A program made the translations under genes and the position numbers. Positions 12,378 through 12,423 of a stretch of DNA of 12,423 nucleotides are shown here, piece by piece. Source of the stretch: Candidatus Desantisbacteria bacterium CG2_30_40_21 (GTDB taxonomy: Bacteria > UBA9089 > CG2-30-40-21); contig MNYI01000235.1 in assembly GCA_001873945.1 (NCBI GenBank), positions 1-12,423 of the forward strand, read 5' to 3'. The notes beneath the pieces are model-generated. The model made no database searches, was not told where the DNA came from, and saw nothing but the letters and a program-made list of their open reading frames with translations. Position 1 is the stretch's first letter; every line of letters begins with the position of its first letter.

Positions 12378-12423
12378 ATGGCAAGAATGGCAAGAATTAT
12401 CGTACCAAACATACCGCATCATC
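12378..12423 (+). CDS. REP-associated (Y1/IS200-like) transposase, N-terminus only
   Basis: Only 15 codons are inside the window: MARMARIIVPNIPHH, running off the end. This closely follows the usual opening of REP-associated tyrosine transposases (MAR-AR-VVPG-PHHVTQRG), where the HH-containing strand leads toward the catalytic HUH motif. The family nicks and rejoins single-stranded palindromic DNA. A second in-frame ATG three codons on is an alternative start. No clear Shine-Dalgarno is present. The REP-like hairpin at 12112-12135 upstream fits the known pairing of these genes with palindromes. The call rests on a short but distinctive stretch. Confidence 0.65.
   Translation, partial: MARMARIIVPNIPHH

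Noticed and set aside
1..12423. tRNA or rRNA genes
   Set aside because: No cloverleaf with a GGTTCGAATCC-type arm and no rRNA core motif noticed in the non-coding stretches; by-eye reading only.

Overview
The window is an AT-rich bacterial chromosome segment. It is almost filled by one long minus-strand operon for respiratory complex I (NADH:quinone oxidoreductase), with a short, damaged, repeat-rich plus-strand region beside it. No rRNA or tRNA gene gives the taxonomy. HydABC-type NADH-module genes, a pyrophosphatase proton or sodium pump gene and many dispersed repeats suggest an anaerobic or candidate-phylum bacterium, probably a metagenome-assembled contig. That placement is inference.

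Minus strand, in transcription order from about 10.85 kb down to 0.1 kb: a consensus sigma-70 promoter; a 152-bp MITE-like palindrome inserted in the leader; nuoA, nuoB, nuoC; a double-hairpin spacer; nuoD; an accessory block of two tiny membrane proteins and a retropepsin-like aspartic protease; nuoE; a Cys-rich protein with a poly-acidic tail; a perfect 10-bp hairpin; a scar in which the start of a DRTGG-domain gene is joined to the end of a histidine-kinase-like ATPase gene; a small thioredoxin-like [2Fe-2S] protein; a HydB-type nuoF; a signal-peptide/coiled-coil/TM protein; nuoG; and nuoI, which overlaps nuoG by four bases. A, B, C, D and I are the quinone-reducing connector plus one membrane subunit, and E, F and G are the NADH input arm. 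nuoH and nuoJ-N are not in the window. nuoH is missing from its usual place between G and I, and a dispersed repeat begins just after nuoI.

Plus strand, 10.9-12.4 kb: a second consensus sigma-70 promoter, divergent from the nuo promoter; a start-plus-27-codon remnant of an isochorismatase-type hydrolase; about 200 bp with no recognisable gene; the first ~264 codons of a membrane pyrophosphatase (hppA), cut at a REP-like hairpin; a repeat-rich stretch; and the first 15 codons of a REP-associated (Y1/IS200-like) transposase running off the end.

The main theme is an intact energy-conservation operon shaped by small repeats. A palindromic element lies between its promoter and first gene, broken genes end at repeats, and regulatory genes typical of HydABC loci survive only as a fused scar next to a HydB-like NADH module. 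Some of these joins could be assembly artefacts, because several fall at repeats.
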